Positions 46,726 to 57,627 of a stretch of 64,000 nt of DNA are shown here, piece by piece. Under the pieces are notes generated by a model that saw nothing but the letters and a program-made list of their open reading frames with translations, made no database searches and was not told the DNA's origin. Within the stretch, counting starts at the first letter, position 1. Each line of letters starts with the position of its first letter. This DNA comes from Aurifilum marmelostoma (Eukaryota; Ascomycota; Sordariomycetes; Diaporthales; Cryphonectriaceae). The DNA is taken from the NCBI GenBank assembly GCA_027559495.1, contig JAMXSV010000003.1, positions 1-64,000 on the forward strand, given 5' to 3'. Made by a program: the position numbers and the translations under genes.

Positions 46726-48496
46726 ATGGTTGGCCGATCGTTCCTAGCAGCTGCCCTTTGCAACCTTTTGCATTTGGCACGTGCTAACCCTTGTGCGGGT
46801 AACACGCCTAGCACCCGCTCGGATTGGTGCGATTTCAGCATTAATACCGACTACTACACGGAAGCGCCCAACACGGGCGTGACTCGGGTATACTGGCTAG
46901 AAGTGGTAAATTCTACAGCCGCCCCGGACGGCGTCGAGAGAACCGTCTTGCTCGTCAATGGGACTTTCCCTGGACCTACCATCTACGCGGACTGGGGAGA
47001 CAACGTCAAGGTTCACGTCAAAAACAGCTTACAGGACAATGGCACAAGTATACGTACGGCCTTTCCCAAGCCTGAACGGTTCGCGGGTTTCCAGGGATGA
47101 GCATTACTGACCTGGCGGTGCAGATTTTCATGGCATCCGCCAAAACATGACAAACCCGAATGACGGCGTCAGCTCTATCACGCAGTGCCCAACAGCACCA
47201 GGGGACTCTGTCACTTACGAATGGCGCGCCACACAATACGGCCACACATTTTACCACTCCCATTTCTCGTTGCAAGCCTGGGATGGTGTCTTTGGTGGAA
47301 TCGTGATTAACGGCCCCTCCTCGGCCAACTACGACGAGGAGGCCGGCCTTATGTGGCTTACGGACTGGGACCACCGCACTGCAGACGCCATGTACCCTGC
47401 TGCCGAGACTGGTGGCGAGCCGGAAATGCAGACCGGTCTCTTCAACGGCACCAATATCTGGACGCTGGACAACGGCACAATCGTTGGTCAGCGCTACGAG
47501 ACCAGCTTGACACCCGGCAAGTCGTACCGGATGCAAATTGTCAACAGCGCTATGAGTACTCTCTTCAAATTCGAGATTGATCACCACAACCTGACCGTTA
47601 TTGCTGCCGACCTGGTACCTGTCGAGCCATACACGGTACAGACATTGGCGGTCGGTGTCGCTCAGCGCTTCGACATTGTCGTGACTCTCAACCAGGAGGA
47701 CGTCGCCACCGACTTCTGGATGCGGGCCATTCCACAGATCTGCGCCTCGTACGACCCCCTGATCAATAATACCGACATCAAGGGCATCCTACACTACGGG
47801 AACTCGACTGGAGAGCCCACCACATCGGCCTTCAATTATACAGAGTCCTGCGACGACGAGACTGGCCTCGACTATAGCGCCTTGGTACCTGTGGTTCCCG
47901 TGGATGTGGGCTCAGCTACCTGGACGAATTCTGAGGAAAGTGGTGTTGACCTAACCTCGGCAGGCGTCTACAGGTGGTATATGGGCCCGACGACCTTTGT
48001 TGCCGAGTGGAATTCGCCAACCGTGATGGAAATCTATAACAACAATGGCATTGTGGGAAACTCTACCTTCAACACTACGCAGCACGCTGTGATTCTCGAT
48101 GAGCCAAACAGGTGGATTGTTGTCGATATCGAAATGACTATCAACGTGCCGCATCCGATGCACCTTCACGGCCACGACTTCGCCATCCTAGCCCAGGGCA
48201 CCGGAAGCTATACCGCTAATACGACCCTGAACTTGAAGAACCCTCCACGTCGCGACACTGTAGTGCTGCCCGCCCTGGGCTTTGTTGTCATTGCCTTTCA
48301 AACAGACAACCCTGGCGCTTGGTTAATGCATTGCCACATGGGGTGGCACCAGGAGGAGGGCTTCGCTATGCAATTCATTGAGAGGGCAACCGAGATACCA
48401 GCTATGGTGGATATGGCGGCTATGGAGACCACCTGTGTGAACTGGAACACTTATACAGCTAACAGTGGTCTTGTTGAGACTGACTCGGGAATTTGA
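46726..48496 (+). CDS. Laccase-like multicopper oxidase (asco-laccase type)
   Basis: Two exons, 46,726-47,053 and 47,124-48,496, encode 566 residues. The 70-bp intron (GTACGG...GTGCAG) is placed so that the split codon restores the first copper motif TSIHFHG. Signal peptide is about residues 1-20. Copper ligands are H110/H112 (HFHG), H154/H156 (HSH), H453/H456/H458 (HPMHLHGH) and H512-C513-H514...H518 (HCHMGWH). The residue ten positions after the type-1 Cys is Phe523, where most ascomycete laccases have Leu or Met. The protein ends exactly in DSGI, the C-terminal plug motif of asco-laccases, without the usual removable extension. It should oxidise phenols or related substrates with O2 outside the cell. 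The family also includes ferroxidases and pigment oxidases, so substrate is open. Confidence 0.93.
47054..47123 (+). other. Intron of the multicopper oxidase gene
   Basis: A 70-bp GT...AG intron with a CTGAC-type branch site (ATTACTGACC) 14-15 bases before the acceptor. Donor choice is fixed by restoring NGTSIHFHGIRQ across the junction. The earlier GTATAC donor would lose conserved residues. Confidence 0.9.
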
Positions 48497-49174
48497 GAAT
48501 TTATTTATACTCTTATACTGCTACGAGTGGTATTCAAAGACAGATACATAACACAATAAGTATTTGGGCATCTAGGAGCTGGTACTAGCAGCTTAACACA
48601 AGTTTCAAGTCCTATAATGTAAGCGCATCCAAGAATGCTTCATCAATGATCCTCTATCCTAGTTCAAGGCAGTTAATGGCCTGTCCTTATGTCTTAACCA
48701 TTTACGTGGTAAATGAACAGGGCAGATTCAATGTACATACAGGTACTTGAATTGTACTGCTATTGTCTTTACTGTTGTAATTAACAGCTAAGCTGCTATG
48801 GGTGTTAATGTCTATTATGCACTAGCAGCACCAGCGTATAATGAAAGCATATTTGAGATGTGCAAGTTCTGGATGCTATAAGTAAGCCAGTCTATGCAAT
48901 GCAGTATGAATATAGGCATTAATATATATAATAGACCTGGATACCTACTTGTATTCCCTTCTTTTCCCCTTCTTATTTAGAGCCATTACTGCTAACTATT
49001 GTAATGCAAATGCTAAGTATAAGCTATAAGCATAGAATTATTTTGCAAGCATAAAACATAGCAATACTTAGAGCAAACTAGAAAATGATATAGTTTATAT
49101 GTGCAGGACTTTTATATCTATAGAATAGTTAATTCCTAAATAGTTCTCTTAGTTTAGGTATTAGGACCGCTGGA
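48497..49174. other. Intergenic, TA-rich, no gene
   Basis: This is the 3' flank of the multicopper oxidase. It is moderately AT-rich with no ORF of note and no recognisable repeat. Confidence 0.5.
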
Positions 49175-49497
49175 TTTAGGTGTTGGCCCAGTGTTATAAA
49201 TTGCTGGGTGGGCTATAAGGACTAGGCTTTAGCCTCCTCAGTTCTATAAGTCGTCGGTGTCGACTCTAAGCTAGTCTTTCTACAGCTACAGGAGCTGAAT
49301 GAAAAGCAAAGGACCCCCCCACCCCCCTACCCAAACCCCTGATCTCTCTCTCTCTCTCTCTCTTATTCTTTCTTTTCTCCCTATTTTGGATTACCTTCCG
49401 TGTAAGGGAGAAGATATTATTACCCTAAGGCGTTCGCGGCCTGCTAGTAAGATATTGCTTAGTTTCTTAGATGCTGCTAGGTTTCTGAACATTTAGG
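49175..49497. mobile_element. Solo LTR with target duplication
   Basis: A 311-bp sequence at 49,181-49,491 starts TGTTGGCCCAG and ends TTTCTGAACA. It is flanked on both sides by TTTAGG (49,175-49,180 and 49,492-49,497). It contains a TATAAG box-like site near 49,244, a C-rich tract and a (CT)n run at about 49,342-49,363. The ends keep TG...CA, so it is not RIP-mutated and is either recent or single-copy. No element interior is present. Confidence 0.6.
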
Positions 49498-50191
49498 TAT
49501 CCGTCCTTTTATTATATTTTCTTTTCCCTTTTCTTTCTTCAAGGTCTTGCGCAATAGCTTTATTCCTATAGATTTCTACATAAGTCGGACTTATGTAAGA
49601 TCAAGTTTGTTTCTAGTGGTTCATTACTCTTAGAAATGGATTAACGACAAAATAAGTTGCTACTTGAAGATATCAATGCTCAGAGTAATTAATTATATCT
49701 GCAAAAGTGCGGAGAATTGTGATACAAGCCAGGAACAGACTTCGGCAGAAGGTTCTCTAATCCTTGTAATGCATGTAGATTTAAAGACTTATATGCACAT
49801 CGAAACTACGAGGGTTAATTAGAGAGAAGTGTAATATGGATCATGACTATACAAACTCGCATAACGTTCCTGCAAGTACTTTGCGATTCTCTGTTTAACG
49901 TTTAATGTATTTATTAATCGCATAAACGCATAATGAATTCATGGCTGTTATTTCTAAGTATCCCCACAGGCTTATACCCAATAGAGAGATAAACTAGCTC
50001 CTTAAAGATTAGTAACGAACCATTGCGTAATCAATTACTAAGATGTATATATTTCCAGGTTCTATGTACAGAAAATACTTGAGCTGGTACGGTAAGAGAA
50101 TAGAATATGTATTCAGAATCTGTACACCCTCACTTAGAAACGGACAGTGGATATCACCGACCTGATCCATGGTTTCAACTTTCGTTTATTC
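49498..50191. other. Intergenic, no gene
   Basis: This lies between the solo LTR and the 3' end of the CFEM gene on the minus strand. No feature is recognised. Confidence 0.5.
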
Positions 50192-50903
50192 TCAAATGGC
50201 CGCCAGGCCGCCAACAATTGCTGCGCCGGCAACTGCTAGGCTGCCCATGTGATTCTGGGTGGCTGCAGCACCACTGCTGACCACCGTTGTGGCAGCAGCC
50301 GAGGTGGCAGTGGTGGCGGCAGAGCTGGCATTGGAGGCGCTGGCTGATCCAGTCGCAGTATGCGCGGAGGTGACGCTGAGAGTCGAGGCATCGGTGACCC
50401 AAGCATATACGCCCGTAGTCGAACTTGCATACGGGGCACAAGTGCTCGATCGGGCAGAGGATAAGGCGGACAAGGATGCTGAGCAAACATCGCTGCAAAG
50501 CAAAAGTATTTAGCCTTTTGAGCTATATGGCAATCGTGACTTGTAGACATGAATGAATAGACATTACTGACCGGTTATAGCAGGCCTCTTGCTCTTCTGC
50601 AAACTTCTCACTGCAATAGCAAGTTTCGATTTCTGAGATCGCGCATCCGGCCTGAGCAGCCGCGTCACGCTCGCAATACGCGTCGCAATCGCTATGAGAA
50701 AAGTCAGTACAGGTTTTTAAGCCTTCCAGAAAGTCTTGATGAGGCAAGACCCTAGGTACGCACGATGGGGATGACGAGGGCTCTCCGGCTGTAGACTGAG
50801 TAGAAGTGGCGGTGGCAGCCGCTTCAGCCTTACTAGCAGCTGAAGCGTCCCAAGCAAAGACTTTGGAAGCTCCGAGGAGCATGTGAATGATAAAGTATTT
50901 CAT
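50192..50903 (-). CDS. Secreted CFEM protein, predicted GPI-anchored
   Basis: Two exons (50,572-50,903 and 50,192-50,492) encode 210 residues. The 79-bp intron has donor GTCAGT and acceptor TTTGCAG, and splicing joins ACYNR to DVCSAS. Signal peptide is about 1-17. Ten cysteines occur at 48, 65, 73, 77, 87, 95, 97, 108, 114 and 129. The last eight follow CFEM spacing (C-x3-C-x9-C-x7-C-x-C-x10-C-x5-C-x14-C). A Ser/Ala/Thr-rich stalk and a hydrophobic C-terminus (SLAVAGAAIVGGLAAI) suggest a GPI signal. Known CFEM proteins bind haem, scavenge iron, adhere or act as effectors. The position normally held by the haem-ligand Asp before CxC is Glu here (EIETCYC), so haem binding is uncertain. Confidence 0.85.
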
Positions 50904-51993
50904 TTCGAATGAATAGGGGAGCCTTAAATCGAAGTTAAACCAGGTGGCTCTATCGTTGGTTTATGATAACAGATATCTTGATGAACTTAGGTCTTGGCTC
51001 TATGGGGAGGGAGATCTCGCTTTTATATTATGAACTGTACTGAAAAGTACAAGCAGGTTTAATGCTATAAGTGTCCGGAATTTCCAGCATCCTGCCCTAA
51101 TTTGAAAAAGCGATGCCGTGGCTCATCCGAGGTGTCCGTCAAAGTCCGCCCGAGCCGTAGACTCGAACCATATTTGTGGATAGGACGATGGATACTAAAC
51201 ACTGTGGGGAGACCGGATCAGCGAGGTCGGAGTCGTTCAGAAATAATCAGGATATAGAAGGCTTTAACAAAGAGGAGACGAGCACACGATGTACCAATGA
51301 GTCATTTTGTAACTGCTATGTGTTCTTGCAAATCATGTAACGTTACTTACTGCGTATTGTCTGCTTGAATGCTGATATTGTTTGTCCAAGGCCTAGTACG
51401 GCTTGACTATGACAATTTCGTGGTAAATTCTCCTCATATCTTTCTAGCGGCTGCCACCCCGAAACTCCCAATATCGCCGAAATGAATCTTCTCGACTTTC
51501 AACGTCCATATGTATACCTTTCCATATTTTCAGTTCATTCTGACACCTCGGAACCGGGCTCTATGTCTACGATGACTAGCAACTAAAGTATTGTCCCTTC
51601 TATGTGCGTAGTAAAGTAACATCATGAACGAAGCTGGAAGGACCGAAGGATGCAACGCAATGTTGGACTAGAGCACCTTTACGCGTCATGGAGCAAAAAA
51701 CTATATATACTATCTCAATTTCCAATGTATTGATAAGTGCATCCATCTCGACCTGACGACCCCATTGATTGTTTGTAGAAGTTAATAACTCCTATAGCAT
51801 AGGTCCTTTTCTTAGCAGCTACACGAGGGCCTTTGCACTACGATGAGGGATTCGACATGTACGCATAATGCTAATCATGTTGTCATTATCATCTTCCGTG
51901 GGCGCACTCAAGTTTAATTCTACACCCAACATCCCATTTTTCCGACGCCTCGCAACCCTGTATACTAGGGCGTTAGCCTCACCACAATGACTT
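50904..51993. other. Intergenic, no gene
   Basis: About 1.1 kb holds the upstream region of the single-CFEM gene and the 3' flank of the double-CFEM gene, both on the minus strand. No RNA gene or repeat is seen. Confidence 0.5.
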
Positions 51994-53006
51994 CTAGACT
52001 ACAGAAGTTGGTTCGACCTGATTGGTCTCCCGACTTGTGGCGGTGTGCAGCTTCTGCAGGCCGAAAGTCTGTGCATCGTGGTGGTCTCTCTTGATCATTG
52101 CGTTTCGTCGGTAGCGGAGGAAAGCGAACGCGGCGACGCCAATGATAGCCAGGCCCCCTGCGATCGAGCCAACGCTGATACCAGCAACGGCACCCTTGCT
52201 GAGATGATGCGACGAACTGCTTGAGCTAGAGGAGGTTGAAGAGCCGCTGCTTGTGGCCGATGAAGTGCTAATAGCACTCGTGCCGGTATCTGTGGCTGTT
52301 GCAGCGTTCCCAGTTGAACCAGCTGCGTCGCAAACAGCCCCTCTCCATGTGTGGAAGTCACCAGCGTCGCCTGCGCAATCGCTGTTGAGGCCATGCAGTT
52401 AATATCCTGATCCTGATCTGAAACAACGTGAATTGACTCACTCGAAGATGCATGACTGTGCTTCTGTGGCAAAGGAGTCGCTGCAATAGCAGGACGTGTC
52501 ATTGCTGAAGGCAAGCCGGGTCAGTCCTAGCCTTTTCCAAGCTCATTGATGGGTGATCGGTATGTACTAATTTGTGGAAGAACAGTCTCCACCAACAGCA
52601 GCTCCAGCGCTCGACTCGCATTCCAGAATGCAACTGCTTAGGACCATTGTTGCAGTAGAAGCAGCCGCCGTAGCAGTGGTTGTCGCTGTTGAACCTCCGC
52701 ACATGGAGCCTCGGTATTGATGAAAAACACCAGCATCGGCGGAACAGTCTGCTTCCAAGCACGTCTGCACGTCGGTTGCGAAGTCGCCATTGTTACAATA
52801 GCAGCTCGTCTGGTTGTAGTTTGTTGTATCGCAATCGCTTTTACCAGCGATGGATTGGCAGTCGAGAATGCAGCTTGTGAGCGTCACACTAGAGAATTCA
52901 TCATCAGCTTATTAGTCTAGCAGAATGCCTCAAAGTCTGTGATATAGACTTACGCAGACACGGTCGACAGAGCCGCGAGTGATAATGCGAAAGTCGAGGC
53001 CTTCAT
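51994..53006 (-). CDS. Membrane protein with two CFEM domains
   Basis: Four exons (52,954-53,006; 52,568-52,888; 52,442-52,504; 51,994-52,381) encode 274 residues. The three introns (65, 63, 60 bp) are GT...AG, and each junction keeps the frame and the cysteine pattern. Signal peptide is 1-18. CFEM 1 (Cys 24, 28, 37, 47, 49, 61, 66, 81) and CFEM 2 (Cys 104, 108, 120, 130, 132, 143, 148, 163) have the same eight-Cys plan and share SCIL(D/E)C, NYN(Q/D)TSCYC and C..DAG(V/D)FH. A Ser-rich stalk (about 170-203), a transmembrane helix (about 208-233) and a basic cytosolic tail follow, so the domains face outward. Asp127 stands at the usual haem-ligand position of domain 2, while domain 1 has Gln44. 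It could be a haem relay, adhesin or sensor. Confidence 0.88.
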
Positions 53007-54018
53007 GATATTCTTTTTCCTCCAGAAAGACGCGAGAGAGGGGAAAAGGTCAAGCTGACTATCGAGTATGCTAATACGGTAGGTTTGCTACAAGATGGTA
53101 GGAATGCAATGAAAAGAAGAATTTGCCAGTGCACTCTTCTGTGACCACGACGGTGTCAGGTGAAGGATGAATGAAGCCATATATCCCGGCCTTTGTGGCA
53201 TTTCCTGCAACAGGTAATCCACCACACCAACCCACTCTACGCAGCCTCTTCGCTCGGCGAGACTCGGAACAGCTATCCTTCAGCCTGTTGCGATCGGGCA
53301 TCGGGCCACACCACCATCTCCAGCCAACACGGGATTCGATTTTTTTCCCCCCCTTCCTCTGTTTTTCTGCGGAAACCCCGGCAGCAACACAGCTTTCAAA
53401 CATACAGAAGGTAACATTTTCCGGAAGATGCCCTAAGCACGCACGCTTGTCTAGCGGACGAGGTCCGTAGCGGTTGCCGATACAAAATTTCTGCATCGCG
53501 ATAAGATGAGTAGTGTCCGTCATTCGACTGCATGTTGTAAATCGGATGAGATCTGCGTCTTGGCGTGTCGGCGAGCGGGGACGAACATCTTCTAGCTCGG
53601 AGCAGGATCAACTTAGAGCCAATCGACGTGAAGGCTCTGACAAGGCTCTAGCCGCAGTGTAGGAAAGCCGAGCCTTTCGACCATCGGAGCTCGGATTTTC
53701 GAACGAAGCCTATGTCCTATGAGAAGATACCACAGGTATCAGGCATGCGCTCACGAGAGCATTACGGTTATCAGATGATCAGATAGTGCGCTTGAGTCTA
53801 GAAGGCGGCGGGGGGGGGCGAGGCGCGTAATAGACCGGAAATAAGACCTTAGTATTGATAGCCCCGCATTTCAACATGCTCGAGATCGGTCACCACGGCT
53901 GTGCTGCGTTATGTGAGCAGCCTTGCGATGTGTAACCAACTTTACCCACGGTTCATTTGTAGATTTTCCCATTATCTTTCAACCTTGCCTAATGGCTCTG
54001 TCTGTACCGTACACATGG

Positions 54019-54050
<32 letters not shown>

Positions 54051-54864
54051 CCATCATGCTTTGCCTCCTCTCTCTCCCTGATCACTCACAATCGCAATGC
54101 ATATTGGTGGACGGTGGATGGTAGGATGACAAAATATAACGCGGCGGTCGATGGCATGTTCGGCACTACCCGACCCGGTGGAGTCTCTGGCTGCGTGATC
54201 CCATACTTTTTGAGTTAGCCTAGTTTGATGATCTATTGGAGAGAGGAGCATGGCAGAGTTACGCTAAAGGATGTGAAAGTGTTACCATATCGTCTGGTGC
54301 TAGCGAGTAACAGGGCATGCTGTTACGTTGACGCAGACATCCCTACAGTATTTGAGCAGAAGAGGAAGCGCCATGCTATGAGCAAATAAAATTCTGGGAG
54401 CTATACCACAAGTGCGCGACGCACACCCATTGACGTTGACAAGGCATCCGATCGCAAGGGGTCTCTCGGATGTCGGCTGGTGTTTACATGTTTACATGGT
54501 GATCATTTTGTCTGGCCCGCCCAGTGGGTCTCGGAATTAGAAAAACCACTATTCCGACCATCTGATTAGATTAGATGCATACTATGTAGGAAGACCCAGG
54601 CTTACGCCACCATCCGAGGCTCAAGTAGTCCTTGTGAAAAATTCTGAGGGTGGTGTACGCAACCTCAGTTTTAATCTTCTTATCGCCGTGCACCAAGCTG
54701 CCTTTTTCATGTTGCTCAGAAAGCCTCTGATTGTTGAATGTGGTAAGTCCTATTGCGTCGCACTTGACTGATTATAATTTCTTGCCAATTCAGGTCTCTT
54801 GTTATAGGGGGCGAGAAATAGTAGTCAGCCTCACAACACAAAGTTTTGTTACCGAAAAGCTACG
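53007..54864. other. Intergenic with 30-A tract, no gene
   Basis: About 1.86 kb separates the divergent double-CFEM gene and the 681-residue gene. It contains a run of 30 A at 54,019-54,048 and a G-rich run near 53,811-53,819. ORFs here are short, overlap one another on both strands and show no motif. Confidence 0.55.
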
Positions 54865-56910
54865 ATGCTGTTGGTCCGCCATCTGCACATGCTCTGGCTG
54901 GCTCTTCCATGGGCCCTAGCCTCGTCACCGTCCTCCGAGGATAAGGCAGGCCAAAATGGCCCATTGCTGCCTCCGGATGGCATCACAAACGCCAATCATA
55001 TTTTTAATTCATTGCACAACTCCATGAAACAGTTCGGCGGCGTGCTGCACCATAATGGCATGTCATTCTTCATTGCATCCGTGCCCGAGGGTTTGGAGTT
55101 ATACCACGGCAGCGGTAGTCCGTTCCGCGTCAATGGAACGGAGTGGCTCGCCTTTGAGCCGGAGCATGCCATGGCGTTTGCCCATCCTCGCCGCCCTGGG
55201 TCGGGCTGGAAGGACGGCAACGGACCACACGACCATCACGAGTCCGCTCAGAATGCTCATGACAACCAACATGAAGATCATAGAAAGCACCATCCTGGAT
55301 CACTCCAGCGTGAAGAAGGCTGGGGTGATGACCTTCGACGTGGGGCTGGGGCTGGCTCGCCTAAGGAGGACCGTGGTGGGGACCGCGAGCATGAGCCACA
55401 AGACACTGAACGCTATACTGAGTTCTCAGCCGTGCGATCCAAGCAAAGACAGCATGGAGCCTCTCCGGAGCAAATGACGCACGGGCGAGATCGAATACGC
55501 GTGAGCTCGTTCGACAATGCCCACTCAAAGATTACGGGGGATCACATGCCGATGAGGGCTCACGGCGAGCGCAAGAAGCATGCGAGCAATCCAGGTGCTC
55601 AGCCTTGGGAGATCCAAACCCATGGTGATGAACGCCAATACCCGTGGACCAAGGAGGAAGCCGCCCAGACGTGGGTTCATATCGACGATATCAATGCCCG
55701 CAAGAATGCATGGAATCAAGATCATAACAAGCACGATATCCACGAGCACTACACCAAAAGCAGATCTCGGCAGCAGCCGAGCATGATGAACCTAGTTGAT
55801 CACCAGGTGCCTTTGCATTCAGACCAGATCAATCAAGACGCCGGATCTAACCTTGGGTTTTTCCACACCTACCGCAACAAACATCCACTGCGGCTCGTGT
55901 ATTTCGATGGCCAGTCTGCCGCCAAGTCTCTCAAAGGCACCCTGGACACGCAAGACATCGTACTACGAAATGCCTCTCATTTTGACGGTAGCCCTGCCAA
56001 AGGGGACGACCTGCGCGCCGAGGAGTTGTGCGCCATAGCTCGGGATGAGTGGGGCAATAGCGTGCATGGTTTCCTCCGCATGGTGGGTGGCTTTGAGATC
56101 ATCATGTGCTCTTTCGCCGATGATCTAGACTTGGTTGACATCGTGGCCACATATCCCGACCGCAAGGGGGATGGCGGTGCGCAGCTTAGCTACGCTATGG
56201 CTCTAGCTACCCGATTCGACGGAATTGGCGGCAACAGAGTCTCTATTGACTACGAGGACTTCGTCACCCTGTTTGCATTCCCCAACGCCATGTATTTCGA
56301 CAAGAATGGACTCCCGCGCGCTTACAATAATTCCGACAAGCTTTATGATGTTAGGAAGCATGTCAGGAACCTGGTCAAGGGCTTGGGGATACCTCGCGGT
56401 GATGCCATCAATTGGCAGTCCGTCACAGATATGATAGTCACTCGATACTCTTATCGCTTGGAGTTGATGCTGTCACATGCTGTGCCAGACCACCATGAAC
56501 TCCGGCGACATCTCCATCTTGCTCTCGAACCTTTTACTGACTCGCGGCGTCGCGATAGCCAGAGAGAAGTCGAGCGCTGTGCTTTCCAGTTCTGGCCATC
56601 CGGAGCTTCTATGGACATGGTTGCTGCTCAGGCGGTTCACACCGTGTCGAAGCACCTGTGCTCCAAGCTGGTCGAGGCTGCAGGCACGGAGACGTATGAA
56701 GAGGGGATTGCCGTGCTGCGAAAGCTGAAGGATTACCTGGACTGGGCTGACTTTAGGAAATGCAAGACATGTCAGCTGGATGAGGTCTGCTTACTACCGA
56801 TATGGCCCTCTGGCAGTGCTGAGGATTTTGTGCAGCCGAGATGCGGCAAAAGCCGGGCACATGGAGCCGGTGACTATTGGGATATGATGGGAAGGCGGAG
56901 AAATGATTGA
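54865..56910 (+). CDS. Secreted protein of unknown function with charged His-rich insertion
   Basis: This intronless gene encodes 681 residues. A signal peptide covers about 1-19. Residues 55-108 (LHHNGMSFFIASVPEG, LYHGS, EWLAFEPEHAMAFA) and 330-420 (HTYRNKHPLRLVYFDG, GTLDTQDIV, MVGGFEIIMC) match conserved blocks of a fungal family of uncharacterised secreted proteins. From memory, Saccharomyces YOR389W/YPL277C appear related, a link I hold with low confidence. Between them, residues about 109-328 form a low-complexity insertion rich in His, Asp, Glu, Arg and Gln. Cysteines cluster near the C-terminus (C-x2-C-x6-C in CKTCQLDEVC). No catalytic motif is evident. The His/acidic insertion could bind metal ions, which is inference. 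Confidence 0.75.
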   Translation: MLLVRHLHMLWLALPWALASSPSSEDKAGQNGPLLPPDGITNANHIFNSLHNSMKQFGGVLHHNGMSFFIASVPEGLELYHGSGSPFRVNGTEWLAFEPEHAMAFAHPRRPGSGWKDGNGPHDHHESAQNAHDNQHEDHRKHHPGSLQREEGWGDDLRRGAGAGSPKEDRGGDREHEPQDTERYTEFSAVRSKQRQHGASPEQMTHGRDRIRVSSFDNAHSKITGDHMPMRAHGERKKHASNPGAQPWEIQTHGDERQYPWTKEEAAQTWVHIDDINARKNAWNQDHNKHDIHEHYTKSRSRQQPSMMNLVDHQVPLHSDQINQDAGSNLGFFHTYRNKHPLRLVYFDGQSAAKSLKGTLDTQDIVLRNASHFDGSPAKGDDLRAEELCAIARDEWGNSVHGFLRMVGGFEIIMCSFADDLDLVDIVATYPDRKGDGGAQLSYAMALATRFDGIGGNRVSIDYEDFVTLFAFPNAMYFDKNGLPRAYNNSDKLYDVRKHVRNLVKGLGIPRGDAINWQSVTDMIVTRYSYRLELMLSHAVPDHHELRRHLHLALEPFTDSRRRDSQREVERCAFQFWPSGASMDMVAAQAVHTVSKHLCSKLVEAAGTETYEEGIAVLRKLKDYLDWADFRKCKTCQLDEVCLLPIWPSGSAEDFVQPRCGKSRAHGAGDYWDMMGRRRND

Positions 56911-57299
56911 GAAGAGGATCGAAGTTTCGATAGTAGCAAGAGCCGCAATATTTCAAAGATTCTGGAATATAGCAAAGCTTAATGCTTCTCAACAGGGACT
57001 GAACCAATTCGGACGTCACATGCCGTTCTATTCCAACGTTAAGCTATTCTACGATAACTGGCTAGAATGCTCAGAAATGTCAATTATTCCTGCTCTTTCT
57101 CCTTTCTAACTATCGAGGCTCAGGTCTCTCTATTAATTATGATTTCAGATTGTTTTGATGTTCCTTATGAAAAGTCTAAGCTATGTGTTCCCTGGCTCAC
57201 TAAGTCTTGAATATTTTCTACAGCGAATAATTTTATTAGCTTTATATTGCGGTCGACATATTGCAGCTCTACCCAATTATAAGCCCCCCCGAATAAGCG
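56911..57299. other. Intergenic, no gene
   Basis: This is the 3' flank of the 681-residue gene. No feature is recognised. Confidence 0.5.
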
Positions 57300-57627
57300 C
57301 GGCATGTAAGCCATAGGAACCCCGTGTAAATTTCTTCGTCAACGGGGACTTGCTTAGCGCGGCCTATAATATGGGCACCGTCGACCAAACTGACAGCATC
57401 TGCCCGTCCGGGCAATGACATTGTGTGACTGATGATTGCGTCGTTGTCGCAAATAAAGAGCTCATTCTTTCGGCTGGTAAGTATGTTCCAGCCTCTGCAG
57501 ATCTCATGGTTTCGGTCAGCGCACACCGCAGCTCGACTAAAGACTCAAACATTTCTGTTATAAGTGTCCAGTCAAGCGTAAGCCATAACATGCAAGACTA
57601 TGAAGCGGCTTTTGCTTTGTATTAGGA
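57300..57627 (+). pseudogene. GMC oxidoreductase relic
   Basis: One plus-strand frame reads a fragment of a GMC (glucose-methanol-choline) flavoenzyme: ANKELILSAG, the counterpart of KEVILSAGA, followed by ASADLM (for SPQLLM), NISVISVQSSVSHNMQDY (for ...GVGxNMQDH). An in-frame TGA lies at 57,416-57,418, and both N-terminal FAD-binding and C-terminal catalytic parts are missing. The gene is not RIP-mutated in the way of the left block, so it decayed by ordinary deletion and drift. Confidence 0.65.

Noticed and set aside
51130..51175. Sequence resembling a T-loop (GGTTCGAGTC on the minus strand)
   Set aside because: Flanking bases do not form a T-stem or an acceptor stem, so there is no tRNA.
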